Shown: positions 39,054-51,073, counted from the first letter of the stretch. The stretch is 64,000 nt of DNA from Oscheius tipulae (GCA_037178975.1 JASJZH010000002.1:5383501-5447500); one strand, 5' to 3'. The notes: generated by a model from the letters alone, not told the origin. A program made the numbers and translations.

Positions 39054-39945
39054 TTAGTAGCCGGGAGCGGTACGGGGAGGAGGACAGTGGTCGCAGCTTC
39101 CCTTGGCTCCATCCTTTCCAGGCTCTCCAGGAGCTCCATCGTCTCCGTCCTTTCCGGGCTGTCCGTTCTCTCCGCGGTCTCCCTGAGGTCCAGGCTGGCC
39201 AGGTCGGCCATCGTGTCCGGGACGGCCATTGTTTCCGGGAGGTCCTTGAGGTCCAGCTTCTCCAGGAGCTCCAGGCTCTCCAGGAGGAGAAGGAAGACTG
39301 CGAGTCTGTCCATTCTGTCCAGGCTGTCCAGCAGGTCCGTCCTCTCCAGGTCCTCCGGGAGGTCCAGCAGGGCCTGGAGGTCCACGAGCTCCGGGTCTGC
39401 CAGCAGGTCCATCTTCTCCGCTTCCTCCTCTCTCTCCAGGTCCTCCTCTGGGTCCAGGAGGTCCAACCTGGCCAGCAGGTCCGGCAGGGCAGTCGAAGCA
39501 CCAGTCGCTCTCCTTGGGCTTGGCATTCTCATCCTGAGCATCGGGACCAGGAGATCCGGGGGTTCCAGAGGCTCCATCCTTTCCAGGCTCTCCCTCTTGG
39601 CCGGGAACTCCAGCAGGACCAGCCTCTCCGACTCCGCAAGAGCAGCATTGGTAGCTCGTCTGACGCTTGGCGCGTTCCGTATTTCTGACAGTCTCGAGTT
39701 TGATGAACTCTCCGCGGACTCCTTCGTTGCGAAGACGACAGAAGTTGATCTCCTCCTGAAGACCGGAATGGACAGTCTGCATATGGATGCACAGCAGGGG
39801 CACAGCCACGATGGCTGTCAGAGTGGCGATGGTGGAGACTGCCACTCCTAAACAAAACTAGAAGTTTCTCATGAAGTCGAAACTGACCGAAGAAGGCGAA
39901 CTTCTTGAGGTTGTTAGCCTCCATTATTCTCTGTTCCTTCTCCAT
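39054..39945 (-). CDS. Nematode cuticle collagen (collagen 1)
   Basis: Exons 39945-39888 and 39847-39054 give 283 residues. The N-terminal cuticle-collagen domain reads [10 protein letters not shown], then [11 protein letters not shown] with a hydrophobic anchor, and INFCR. A furin-type site ERAKR precedes a CCSCG cysteine cluster. Two Gly-X-Y blocks are separated by a Cys-containing break ([10 protein letters not shown]), and the end is [13 protein letters not shown]. Such chains trimerise, are cross-linked through the cysteines and build the exoskeletal cuticle. From 39061 to 39922 it appears identical, intron included, to the collagen at 47508-48399 on the other strand; the first 11 codons and the last two codons plus stop differ. 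The acceptor AG lies three bases before the ATG. A weak TATA-like sequence is at 40176-40183. Confidence 0.95.
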
Positions 39946-41979
39946 TACCTGAAAAATATGAGAGTTAGGAATGGTTGTCGAGAGCGAGACTGTTCTTCAC
40001 TCATCAGGACTGTTCTTTAAGTAATGACCAAGGCGAGACCGTCTCTCGAAAAACAGCTACGGAAACGGCTCGTTCATTTTTCGGGTCTCGTTCCACTACT
40101 TCCCTTCTTCGAGTCTTGTCTTTGGCAGTTTCCGAGAGGGTCGAAGTGCACGAACGATTAGAGCCTCAGAAAGGGATTATAAACACCTGTCAAAGGGTCC
40201 ATTTCCTGACCGCTGTTATTCAGTGCTGGTACGTCCGATGTATGGTTTCGAAAAGGAGAGAGGTGTGAAGGAAGAGTTTCACACTGTCTCATCTAATCTC
40301 CGGAAGGCTTCCCAGCTGAATTTCTCCTACGCAGATGAGTCATTGATAGAACAAGAAAGCGACTTGTTGAAAATGGGCTAGCCGAGAAGGTATGGATGAG
40401 ATTAATTTTTATTGGCTATACGGTACGGACGAGAATTCTGAATCTCCTGACAGACAGGCACGTTTTCAAGAAGTATGACAGAATGAATAGACGTCAATAC
40501 GAGTCCCGTAAAAGCCCTCCTCTGCTTTCGCAAAACACAGCCCAATCATAACAGTTTTTCAGTCTCTCCCAAATAGTTTTTGTTGCCTGGTTCACCAAAC
40601 CTATTGAAGACGTTTTGTGACATATGTTTTTTTCTCCTTTTACTCGCTCTGTTCCAGCATTGTTTCTTGACTATCTAGCTGTAAATTGGCCCGTCCAGAT
40701 TCCGGTCCTAGCTTTCATTCCCGAGGTGTCAACAGTCTTTTGTAATTCACTTGTTCCCTCCATAAGCCAAGTTCTGACAGTTTTAATCACTGTTTTGATT
40801 GTAGTGTTTTACACAGCTGAGTGACCATGACGTGACTGCTGAGATTCAATTAGAGAGAGGGAGAAATTTTGAAGGAGAGGGAGAGAAAAAGTACAACTTT
40901 CGCTCTTTGACCTCGAGACGAACCTCTTTTTTTCCTACCTAACCTCGACCTGTGTCATCTACTTGCCCCAGAGGCAAGACAGCCGGGTAATTTATCCTCT
41001 CTCGAGGACGCTTGAGAACCAGTTGAAACGAGAAGGAGACTCTACTCATATACTCTTGACTTGTCTCTTCTTCCTCTCACGTTCCTTTTCTCTAGCGAAG
41101 CGAACCTTGAGACGCGCCTTGTTGATTTCGTAGTGATAGCACTGGTTAGGGAAAAAGTTATTACCTAGCAGGTTTTTAAGGGGGGAACCCGGGGGACGGG
41201 TTGCACTAGATCGACAGACTTTTGATTCGAAGTTGAGCGAAGAACAGGCCTCTTGATGTTCTAAGGTCACACTTGAAATAGCTCTTGGGTCTAGCCAAAA
41301 AAGATTCCATAACTTTGAAGAGCCAAAACACTTTTCTCCAAATACTGTCAAGAATTCTGGAGATACTTTTACGAATTCCATATCAAGTCGTCACGAACAT
41401 TTCTGACCAAATAGCAAAACAGTTCTGCTGAGACTGAACATCAGGAGCTCGTTCCAAGTCTAACAATACGATAGTGGCTTGCGTCAAAATAAGAATTTGG
41501 GAATAGCTGCCCTTATGGAAAAACGGGCCCTGTCTGTATTTGTTCGGTTATGATAGCAGTTTACTAGGATAGATGTCGCCCCTCCGAGCTCAAGTTTCAG
41601 TTGATATTCCCCATTTTTCGATACCTGTCCTTCTAAACTTAACTCTGTCAGTCAGCTCATGTGTTTCTCCTCAGTCAATCTACCGTGACAGGAGAAACAC
41701 TCTCTATCTCCCACAATGACTTTACTCTGCCAACTGTAGTTGTGCGAACAGAGTTACCTTTACAATTAACACTGATGCCCCGGTGGAGCTCATGACAGGT
41801 AGATGCTGTTCCAGTTAAGCTACCGGAGCAACGTTTTCCCAGAGACGCATCTCCCAAATTGACTTGCAAGGAGTAATTGCTGTCACAAAGTATGTGTGAC
41901 AAATTGGCAATTAGGGCTTCAGACAGACACACACAGACTTTGGGGCATTTAGAACCAGATATTTGATATCTGTTTCACG

Positions 41980-42056
41980 TGTCAACTCTAATCTGAGATA
42001 ACACTTGAGAAATGTCTCCAGCCTATTCTGTCAAGTGTTATCTTAATTGAATCCAG
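41980..42056. repeat. Palindromic mini-element (family member 2, decayed)
   Basis: TGTCAACTCTAATCTGAGAT AACACTTGA (41980-42008) closely matches the left arm of the element at 37031. The right arm (from 42030) keeps GTCAAGTGTTATCTTAATTG but has diverged at its outer end. Confidence 0.65.
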
Positions 42057-42334
42057 TGCTATCCATAATATTCTGTTTACAAAAAAGCCTTGAGACAAAG
42101 TTAACATTCCTCACTGTCTTTAACTGAAAACACGAGTGGTAGATTTCAATCACACGAACCAGTTCCATTTGACTCTTGAAAAGTGAGGTTTCTGGGTTTG
42201 GGAAACATAGTAACTAGGTCGAGAATACGTCGCCCTAAACGAGGTCTTAATTTGACCCACCCATGAGAGACTAATTTACGACACTACGTCTAAAACTTTA
42301 TAATCTACTTCTTATGGCTCGTTCCGAACATGTT

Positions 42335-42338
<4 letters not shown>

Positions 42339-42379
<41 letters not shown>
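42339..42379. repeat. (TC)n microsatellite
   Basis: An uninterrupted run of about 20 TC units upstream of collagen 2. Confidence 0.95.
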
Positions 42380-42383
<4 letters not shown>

Positions 42384-42837
42384 CATCGCATAAGCAGAAC
42401 CGAGAAAATGTCGAACTGTTTGTGTCTCTTTGACTCAAAAACCAGCTCGCAGCGGGACATCTAAGGCCAATAACACATGTAAAAGAGTTCCGCTACTTCA
42501 GTAGAGAGGAGCGGCATTCCTTTTGTACCAGATCGACGAGATTTTATGGGAGAGAAACGCTTTTGAATGTCTCGAAGGAAGAGAGTGGGAAGAATCCTTC
42601 AGGTCAGGGAATAAGTTTGTACACAGACGCTCTGTAGCCAAAGGAATTGGTTTGCGATCTCCAGAGAAGGTAGAGTGTCGAGTAGTTATCATATTTTAAA
42701 CAAAGTAGTTCTGTAAATAAATTTCTTTTTGATATATCTTCACTTGTTTCACACCTTTTCACTCTTATGCTCGCAGTCTATCTGCTTAACTTCTTGCCGT
42801 ACAATAACAGTTGTCCCCCAGCGCCCCGCCCACTTAC

Positions 42838-42845
42838 TATAAAAG
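42838..42845 (+). promoter_or_regulatory. TATA box of collagen 2
   Basis: TATAAAAG 122 bases before the ATG. A donor-like AAAGTGAGTC near 42900 and an acceptor AACAG at 42950 suggest a short intron in the 5' leader. Confidence 0.6.
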
Positions 42846-42959
42846 CCGAAAACAGTTTTGGCATTGGCAGCCAGCTCGACCTCTAGTCTCCCACCTCGAA
42901 AGTGAGTCTCCTCTCCTTCTTCTTCCCTTCTTCTTTTTGAATATAACAGCAATCTTCAG

Positions 42960-44211
42960 ATGTCCTCGGACGATCCGAAAGCAGTCGCCGCTGAAGCTGA
43001 CTCTCTGCGAAAGCTGGCCTTCTTCGGTTTGTGGATAAGTTTTTTTTAAAGAGTTCCATGTTTCAGGCATTGCCGTGTCCACAGTAGCCACCTTGACAGC
43101 CATTATTGCTGTGCCGATGCTGTACAACTACATGCAGCATACAGGTAAGGGGCAATGGGAAAAATGCGAAAAGTAAGGGAAAAAGGTCATTACTACTGGA
43201 TATCATACCCCATGTCTCATTTTTGTGATTCATCGTAAGAGAATGTAGTGTGACAATGGTCGCAAAGCTATACACAGTGGTAGCAAGTGCTGCACGACTT
43301 TGTTAGAAAAACGTCAAAGTTGCAGCGCAATCCCTCCAGACAGAGGTTGACTTCTGTCGTCACAGGACGGACGGTCTTTGGGATGAGTACGGAAAAGTGA
43401 GTTCTTCGGACAAACACAGACAGAGACATGATAGCCTCCTTGTTAATCAGTCCGGTTTCAGTACGAAAGCCTCAAGGGAGTCAACGGTCGCCTCAAGAGG
43501 AATGTCCACCATCCTAATCAACGTGTCGCTCGAAGAAGAATAGCCGCAAGAGGAACTTACGGTGGAGGAGGCTATGCTACCGGTGGCTACGACGCTGGAG
43601 TCATTGGAGGAGGCGGTGGCTCATGCTGTTCATGTGGAGTTGGACCTTCTGGACCTCCAGGCTCTCCCGGAATGGATGGAGCACCTGGTAACGATGGCCA
43701 ACCTGGTCAGGATGGTCAGCCAGGCATTGATGCTGCTCCTGATGCCCAGCCAACAGCTGCTGACTTCTGTTTCACTTGTCCTCCCGCCCCAGCAGGAGCT
43801 CCCGGTCGACCCGGTCCAAAAGGACCAAATGGTCTACCTGGAGCTCCAGGAAATCCTGGTGGCTATGCACAGCCTGGCCCTCCAGGGCCCTCTGGACCTC
43901 CTGGACCGCCTGGAAGCGACGGATTCCCTGGCCAGCCTGGCCAACCTGGAGCTCCTGGTCAAGTTATCGATGTGCCTGGAACTCCGGGACCTTCTGGACC
44001 TCCTGGGCCTGCAGGTCCTCCTGGACAACCCGGCCAGCCTGGACAGCCTGGCTCGGCTCAACCTGGCCCACCAGGACCCCCCGGAGATGCGGGTAGAGAC
44101 GGATCCCCAGGAAATCCAGGCCAGCCTGGACAAGCTGGAAATCCCGGAGCTCCCGGCAACGGAGGAGGCTGCGATCATTGTCCTCCACCTCGTACAGCTC
44201 CTGGCTACTAA
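42960..44211 (+). CDS. Nematode cuticle collagen (collagen 2)
   Basis: Exons 42960-43026, 43067-43144, 43326-43396 and 43462-44211 give 321 residues, the longest collagen here. The N-terminal domain reads SLRKLAFFG, then [20 protein letters not shown] and a VDFCRHR segment. It has extra introns and an unusual Gly/Tyr-rich insert ([20 protein letters not shown]) before the CCSCG cluster. The furin-like site is probably RLKR. Gly-X-Y blocks flank a [10 protein letters not shown] break and the end is [15 protein letters not shown]. The chain is enriched in Gly-Gln-Pro triplets. It is the most divergent of the five, so it may belong to a different stage or layer. AATAAA-type signals follow near 44306. 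Confidence 0.94.
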
Positions 44212-44339
44212 GTTCGGCACAAATGGGTTCCCTGATATTACTACCGTAGTCACAGCGTGTAGTCCTGCCATTCCATCTCTCCTGACTTTTAATGGCTTTC
44301 AAATAATAAAGAAATTTTGTAATGTGGACTGATCCGCTC

Positions 44340-45669
44340 ACCCCCTCGTTTTTCTTGAAGATAAACTGTCGTTCAATCCATCATCCCTATACGGAAAACG
44401 GTTTTTCGCGGGAGAGCGAAATCGAGAGCGACCCGAGGACGCTCACTTTCAATCTCACAGAGAAAACCGCTAAAGGACAATATTTGCAAATCGTCGTGAA
44501 AAACAAGAGAAATGAAGAGAAAGTGATAAGGCAACCACAAATGACGCGACAGATTGTCTTCGAAAAGCACTTCGACTTGTCTCTGGAGCTCAGTCCTTCA
44601 TACCACGCACATAGCCTGTTCCTCGAGGGTCTGCGCTATTGAACTGTTCGTAGTTTCTGAGGATTTCTGCAGTCAGGAGAGCCAGTGTCAAAGCTCGGAA
44701 GACAGTCCAAAGGTGACCTGCCATCTTTTGGCAATAACTAAATGCCAATAGAATATTGTTGAGCATTCCAACAAAGAAAGTTTCCGTTTCTCTAATAGAG
44801 TCAACACAGGCACCATCACGCCTTCAGAGATTGGATAGTGACAAGAGTCTGTCAGTTTGGATGGCTGAATAGTTCAGTTTGGCGTCAGTAGAACACAGAC
44901 ACCACGACTCTCTGAAAACACGACATAACTGAGAGAGTATGCCCATATACTTTGATATTCCCGAACGAGCTTTGAACGGAGACAACGGTGAAACCAATTA
45001 GAGAAACGAAAACTTGTACCGTCAAGTTCTTGGTACTATTCAGATATAGACAGGTCTCTTTGCAGACACAAGTCTTTAAAATTTCAGTACTTACTGCCTC
45101 ATTATTTGTTCTAGGCCTACTCTCTAGACTTAAGTCGGTAACTAAGAAGTCACACAAAGCAATCCAAGAAATCTGATCAATCCATGCCGTGAATGTTAGC
45201 GCAGCTTTTTCTGCTCTTTTGGTCATCATATCCAGTCCGTTCCACTTTATGAGAATGTGTGGCAAACAACCGAATCCATCTTTTGACTCCGATTTCAGTT
45301 TTTCCAAGGATTACCGATCACCAAAACAAACATTGAGCTTACTGTTCCAAAGGGGATAACTATCCAGATTTGACTAGGGTTGAAAGTAAGAATCACTCTG
45401 CTTGTATGTTTTATCTTTTATCCGCATCAAGCGCAGAACAGGAGCGGGGGAAGTTGGGTCACAGCTTGGAAAAAGCCTGGCAAAAAGTATTCCCGTCGCT
45501 CTGGGTCGCTTAAAAGGATCTGGAAGGGGCAGACGATCCTGACAGCACCGTCATTAAGCGACTCCCCGATTGTCATTTCATAGTCTCTCTATCGAGCCCA
45601 TTTGCCTTGTTTCTCTTTTCCAAACAGTCTCCTTCTATTCTCGGACTTCTCATTCTAATTTTGTAGGTA
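44340..45669. other. Intergenic region of about 1.3 kb
   Basis: No supported gene. An open frame at 44322-44642 overlaps the polyadenylation region of collagen 2 and shows no domain. Confidence 0.4.
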
Positions 45670-46814
45670 ATGGATGAAAAACAGAAGCTGGTAGAGGCCG
45701 AGGAGGTCAAGAAGTTCGCCTTCTTTGGTTTGTTTTTACCCCTATCTAAATGATGCTCTTGCAGGAGTGGCTGTCTCGACTGTGGCCACTCTGACGGCAA
45801 TTGTGGCCGTACCCATGCTCTGTATGTACATGCAAAACGTCCAGTCCGGTCTACAAGACGAGGTTTGCCCCCTCTCCTTCCTTCAAACAGATGACTTTTT
45901 CAGATCAACTTCTGTAGAACTCGTGCCGGCTCCCTGAAGGGAGAGTACACTCGTCTCGACTCGTTCAGAAAGACTGAGGGCAGAGAGAAACGTCAGGCTC
46001 ATCAGTGCTGCTCGTGTGGAATGGGCCCTGCTGGACCTGTCGGAAATCCCGGTCAGGATGGATCTCCAGGAATGGACGGACGCCCCGGAGCCCCTGGAAT
46101 GCCCGGACCTGATGCTGCTAACGACCATGCTCAGCCTCGTCCCGAGGATTTCTGCTTCGAGTGCCCCGTTGGACCCGCTGGAAAGCCTGGAAATGCCGGA
46201 CCCAAGGGACAGCCTGGAACTCCTGGTCAGCCCGGAGAACAAGGCCCCAACGGACGTCCCGGAGCTCCCGGAACCCCTGGTCCTCAGGGACCTCCCGGAG
46301 AACCTGGATCTGATGGCCAGCCTGGACAGCCTGGAGCTCCCGGTCAAGTCAGAACCGTCCCTGCTCCTCCTGGGTCACCCGGACAGCCTGGAGAGCCCGG
46401 ACCTCAAGGGCCTCCCGGATCTGATGGACATCCTGGTCAGCCTGGTATGGCCGGACCTCCTGGACCTCAGGGAGAGCCTGGACAGGACGGTGCCCCCGGA
46501 AACCCTGGTGCCCCTGGAGAGGCTGGAGCTGCTGGAAAGGACGGACCAAAAGGTAAGTAAGGGGGTGTGGTGGCTAGTGTCCAAGACGGTTCCATCCCTG
46601 CGCACCGAGTTGCAAAAAGTGTTTCGGTTGTGCGCGTTTCGTCGACTGATTGATGACTGTCCCCCTCTTTCGGGCGAGATCCGTAAGCAGTGGTGAAAAG
46701 GACAGTTTAAGTTTCAGTTTCCGTTTAGGCCATGATCCGATTATCTCAAAAGAATGAACTTTTCCAGGAGGATGCGATCATTGCCCTGTTCCCCGAACGG
46801 CGCCCGGCTACTAA
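45670..46814 (+). CDS. Nematode cuticle collagen (collagen 3), C-terminus on a separate exon
   Basis: Exons 45670-45727, 45765-45862, 45904-46552 and 46768-46814 give 283 residues. The N-terminal domain reads [40 protein letters not shown] and INFCR; a GREKR cleavage site and CCSCGMG follow. The Gly-X-Y blocks, the DFCFECPVG break and most triplets match collagen 5 (51074), its closest paralogue. It differs in having a 215-nt intron just before the end: the last exon supplies [15 protein letters not shown], with Val in place of the second Pro. Without splicing the reading would stop seven bases after the donor. AATAAA signals follow at 46828. The acceptor TTGTAG lies three bases before the ATG. 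Confidence 0.94.
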
Positions 46815-46963
46815 ACAACAAGCTTCTAATAAAAAGAAGAACGGGATGTGCTTAGACAGCAATAAACTTATTTATTTTCTTTTTGTGTACTGAAAAAAAG
46901 GCTCAGGGATTGATATATTTTCCTCACTTCCACTTGGAACAGGTCTGTAAACTCATCATCACC

Positions 46964-47032
46964 AATTGGGAACGAACCCGCGTCTTGTGCTCGAGAGCGG
47001 GGCACTTTTGCACTGCGCCACTCGACAACAGT
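46964..47032 (-). repeat. tRNA-like relic
   Basis: On the minus strand, GAGTGGCGCAGTGC resembles a D-arm/A box and GCGGGTTCGTTCCC a T-arm/B box at the right spacing, but stems do not close cleanly. A tRNA pseudogene or tRNA-derived SINE fragment is likely. Confidence 0.5.
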
Positions 47033-47262
47033 CGGCGCTCTTAACTTCGTGTGTATAGATGGTCTTGGGGCTGTTTGAGTACAGAGAGCTCAGAATTAGT
47101 GTAGTTTACGAAGACTTAATGACACCCGGAGGGAAAGCTAATGACTGTTTGAAAGATTCTCATAACAATTAAAAATCATGTGGAGATATCGTCTGGGAAA
47201 GAGAAGTATTGTTCAACTCCAACCTCTCCTTCTCGATTACGGTCTTCCTCGGAAGGGGACGC

Positions 47263-47270
47263 TATAATAA
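47263..47270 (+). promoter_or_regulatory. TATA-like box of collagen 4
   Basis: TATAATAA 245 bases before the ATG; a 5'-leader intron ending at TTCAG (47504) is likely. Confidence 0.4.
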
Positions 47271-47507
47271 ACATTCGCAGTCTTTATGAGAACCCGTCTC
47301 CTTTTGGAACCGTTTTACTTTTTCCTCGACGCTTACTTCGGTTGTAACAGGGGGTTGCTCGCGCCTATCGATTCCTCAACTTTTTCCGGAACGGTCACAC
47401 CACGGAATGCCACTACAAAAGGACGGAGAAGGCGAGTACAATTAGTCTTACTTTACCCGCTTTCGTCTTCTTGTTTACTTCCTTTGTAACTCTTTTGGCT
47501 TCAGGTA

Positions 47508-48399
47508 ATGGACAAGGAGTATTTGATTGAGGAGGCTAACAACCTCAAGAAGTTCGCCTTCTTCGGTCAGTTTCGACTTCATGAGAAACTTCTAGTTTTG
47601 TTTAGGAGTGGCAGTCTCCACCATCGCCACTCTGACAGCCATCGTGGCTGTGCCCCTGCTGTGCATCCATATGCAGACTGTCCATTCCGGTCTTCAGGAG
47701 GAGATCAACTTCTGTCGTCTTCGCAACGAAGGAGTCCGCGGAGAGTTCATCAAACTCGAGACTGTCAGAAATACGGAACGCGCCAAGCGTCAGACGAGCT
47801 ACCAATGCTGCTCTTGCGGAGTCGGAGAGGCTGGTCCTGCTGGAGTTCCCGGCCAAGAGGGAGAGCCTGGAAAGGATGGAGCCTCTGGAACCCCCGGATC
47901 TCCTGGTCCCGATGCTCAGGATGAGAATGCCAAGCCCAAGGAGAGCGACTGGTGCTTCGACTGCCCTGCCGGACCTGCTGGCCAGGTTGGACCTCCTGGA
48001 CCCAGAGGAGGACCTGGAGAGAGAGGAGGAAGCGGAGAAGATGGACCTGCTGGCAGACCCGGAGCTCGTGGACCTCCAGGCCCTGCTGGACCTCCCGGAG
48101 GACCTGGAGAGGACGGACCTGCTGGACAGCCTGGACAGAATGGACAGACTCGCAGTCTTCCTTCTCCTCCTGGAGAGCCTGGAGCTCCTGGAGAAGCTGG
48201 ACCTCAAGGACCTCCCGGAAACAATGGCCGTCCCGGACACGATGGCCGACCTGGCCAGCCTGGACCTCAGGGAGACCGCGGAGAGAACGGACAGCCCGGA
48301 AAGGACGGAGACGATGGAGCTCCTGGAGAGCCTGGAAAGGATGGAGCCAAGGGAAGCTGCGACCACTGTCCTCCTCCCCGTACCGCTCCCGGATATTAG
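47508..48399 (+). CDS. Nematode cuticle collagen (collagen 4), near-identical inverted partner of collagen 1
   Basis: Exons 47508-47565 and 47606-48399 give 283 residues. It begins [20 protein letters not shown], where collagen 1 has [13 protein letters not shown], and then encodes the same 263 residues of exon 2. The open frames on both strands also match between the two loci, so the shared 862 bp (47531-48392) must be essentially identical, including the 40-nt intron. The last codons read GGA TAT TAG against GGC TAC TAA in collagen 1, and the untranslated flanks are unrelated. The domain order is the same: hydrophobic N-terminal anchor, AKR cleavage site, CCSCG cluster, Gly-X-Y blocks with a DWCFDCPAG break, and a Cys-x2-Cys end. 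The acceptor TTCAG lies three bases before the ATG. Confidence 0.95.
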
Positions 48400-50941
48400 G
48401 CTTCTTAATGAAAGTATCTCATTTCTTCTCGCGTTCTCATGTACTCGTGGCCAAATAGCCTTGCTTTGATTTGTGAGCGGCAGGAGTGTCATTAAGCACT
48501 GATAGCGCAAAAAAAAAAAAACTGCAGACTACCTGCTTGAGATCCCGATTTCAAAAACCTGACCATCGAAAGGATGATCGCCTTTGGCTACAGAAATTTA
48601 TCATTGTTCCAAACAGTTTGAGACTAGGTAACAGGCTGAGTCTGGCAAATGTAAACCACCTGTTCCCAGGAAGCACGAACTTCTGATCCCCTCCACAAGG
48701 AACCAAACACCAAAAAATTGAATCCCCTGATCGAAAAAGAAGATGTTTTATCTCTACCTGCCGTGTACGTGTGGATAAAAAACCAGCCTTGAGCGCCACG
48801 ATCTGGTTTCTAATTTTCGACGGGGGTTCGTCGGAGAAAGTGCAGTGTGCAGGCGCCGCCATGGCGCGAACTGAACTCCAAGGAGGGGACAGCAGCTGAT
48901 CGAGGACCGAAATTGGAGATGAGAGAGACAGGCACTCGTGACCAGAGGATTTTGCTTTTCATACGAGAGAGACATTACGGCACTGTCGCTGGCGCCCAAA
49001 GGTGTTCCTTCGGCACTAAAGTAGACGACTTTCAGTCTCTGGAAACAGTTGTACGATAGCGATAAAAACAGCTCTATGAAGGTTGTACAACAATACTATA
49101 CAAGCACAGCTGCTTCCAAAAGTATCGTGCCAGAATGTCCGAAGATTTGTGAGTAAGATGATGTTAGAATCGAGAATGTTGAAGTCACACTGGGTAGACT
49201 GTCAAAAAGTTTGTTAGCATTATTTCCAGTACCCCTTTTTGTAAGAGACTAGTCGCTAACGCTCTTGAACCTCTTGAAGGCTTTTAGCATCTTGAACTGA
49301 CTCTCTTCCAATTCTATTTGCCAAAACTTGTCAAAGCTAACACTTAACATGAATAGCTACAAATATTGAAGGGCTATTCGCAAGCTTGTAGCCAAAAAGA
49401 ACAAACTGTCGCCAGGGTAAGCTATCTTTCAAGGCTGTGCCATAATGTTGTTTCCCATTTAGAACCATGACAATCTCTCGATGATACTAACCGTATTCCC
49501 ATGCAGAAACTTCCAAATGGATAGGATAGAGCAAAGAACTTCATTTAGGAAGGAAACTATCTTCCAAAAGAGTTCCTTGTTGCCTCTCTGCCTTGCTGCT
49601 CAAGTCGTGTGTGTCCCGTGGCCGCTAATCGGAATGTGGTTGCGGGCTGCTCGGATCGGATCGTTTCCAATCGGGGACCCGGCCACCCTAGCCGCGCTTC
49701 TTCGACCGGGCCTCGAACCCGGGGCCACGCCTAACGTCGAAAACATCTGCCACAGGCATTAGAAGTCGGATTAGGGCTACGATTTATGAGGATAAAGAGA
49801 AACTTTTGTATCCCAGACTGTTGCGAAAGTTTTTTGTGCTAGTCGCAGCGGAAGAGAGAGAGACATGCCAAGGTTACTTGACTCTTTTTTTGTCTATGCC
49901 CCTAGATTTGTACGAGATGGCACCACTACTAGTGATAAGAGTCAAGTCTTCTGTGTTCAAAATATCAGTTTTTGGGAAGAGATCCGCCCAGAGATCCTTC
50001 ACTGTTGCCATCGGAAAGATAGAGATCTACAGAGATCGTTGAGCCTTTTTTTCTTTACCACAAAATGGGAAAGGCAAATCATTGTCATCATTTATATCAT
50101 TTGGGAGTAGATAAAAAGAACAAGTGGGAAACAAGACATCCAGCCACTGTGATGGAGTTAAACGTTCGATCTGACACTTACTGTGGTTTAGCAGTATTGG
50201 TTCTTTTCAGCACGAATGGGAGGGGACAGGACCGTCAGAATATTCCTAAAAGATGGACGTATGCAATTTGAACTTGTCTATCCTCCGTACTTTGTTTTCT
50301 GAACTTTGGTTCACAAGAAAACTTCCGGAACTCTGCTCAATGTACACAACTCAGAACAGACTCGCTGTCATCCCAGCTTTTACCATTTGGCTACTGTTTT
50401 CAGTGGCCGTACATCTCAGTGTGATTGTTCTGAAGCCGTTCTGTTTATCGTTGACAGTTGCTTTAAACCATGAAATGAATTAGAAACCCCAAGAAATGCA
50501 AAAATAGGAAATACAGTCCGAATATGTTCAAGCTCAAGAGGCGGCTATTAGCAGCAGAGCTAGCCTTCAAACTATCCTGGAAAGAAAGTCTTCGATGTAC
50601 CCTGCTCCAACGAAATCTCAAATTCCAGTAATATGCCACCGCAGGACAAAGATTCTGGCTTGGACGCGGAACACCCATCGCGAGTTGAAAAAAGGGCCAA
50701 AACTGGATATGATCGTTTCACGGGAACCTATCCCTGTTGTTTTGAGTCGAGTAAGTAAACTAAAATACTCATACTTATTGTAACTAGACTGTGGTAGTAG
50801 GATGTACTCCTCGTAACTCTTTTAATCTTCCTCCTCTCTCCTCTCTCCCTTTGGCGTATCTCTTGGCTGCCGAGGGGCGGAGACATCTCGAGTCGTCGCC
50901 GGTCAGCGGGATATAAAAAATGAAACGTCACACCTGGCCGA
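48400..50941. other. Intergenic region of about 2.5 kb
   Basis: No supported gene between collagens 4 and 5. It contains a tRNA-like mini-relic, listed separately, and the collagen 5 promoter at its end. Confidence 0.45.
49699..49743 (-). repeat. Truncated tRNA-like hairpin
   Basis: On the minus strand CCGGGTTCGAGGCCCGG is a perfect T-arm (5-bp stem, 7-base loop TTCGAGG, matching a B box). It is followed by TCGAAGA, which pairs with TTTTCGA upstream except one position. The D and anticodon arms are missing, so this is more likely a tRNA-derived remnant than a gene. Confidence 0.45.
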
Positions 50942-50950
50942 TATAAAAGG
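50942..50950 (+). promoter_or_regulatory. TATA box of collagen 5
   Basis: TATAAAAGG 132 bases before the ATG; a second TATAAAAAA lies 30 bases upstream. Confidence 0.6.
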
Positions 50951-51073
50951 CACTTCTTTCCACAGCCCATCATTAATCCACTTAGCGCTTCCTCTTGCTA
51001 AGGCCAGAGAATTTATTCGAACTTTATTACCTTGCCTCATTTCTATTTACCGATTATAAAGGACAGTTTCCAG

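Larger units (their letters stand above)
39946..42837. other. Intergenic region of about 2.9 kb
   Basis: Lies between the divergent collagens 1 and 2 and should contain both promoters. Apart from a palindromic mini-element and a TC repeat, listed separately, I see no supported gene. Confidence 0.45.

Noticed and set aside
38949-39851. 300-codon Ser/Arg-rich open frame antisense to collagen 1 (and its twins at 47602-48510 and 51196-52119)
   Set aside because: Gly-X-Y codon bias (GGA, CCT, CAG) leaves the complementary frames free of stops. The sense frames have all collagen hallmarks, so these are shadows.
44322-44642. 106-codon open frame after collagen 2
   Set aside because: Begins inside the collagen 2 polyadenylation region and has no recognisable feature.
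49699-49743. Functional armless tRNA gene
   Set aside because: Tempting because of the perfect T-arm, but nuclear tRNAs lacking both D and anticodon arms are not known and there is no anticodon. A relic is more likely.
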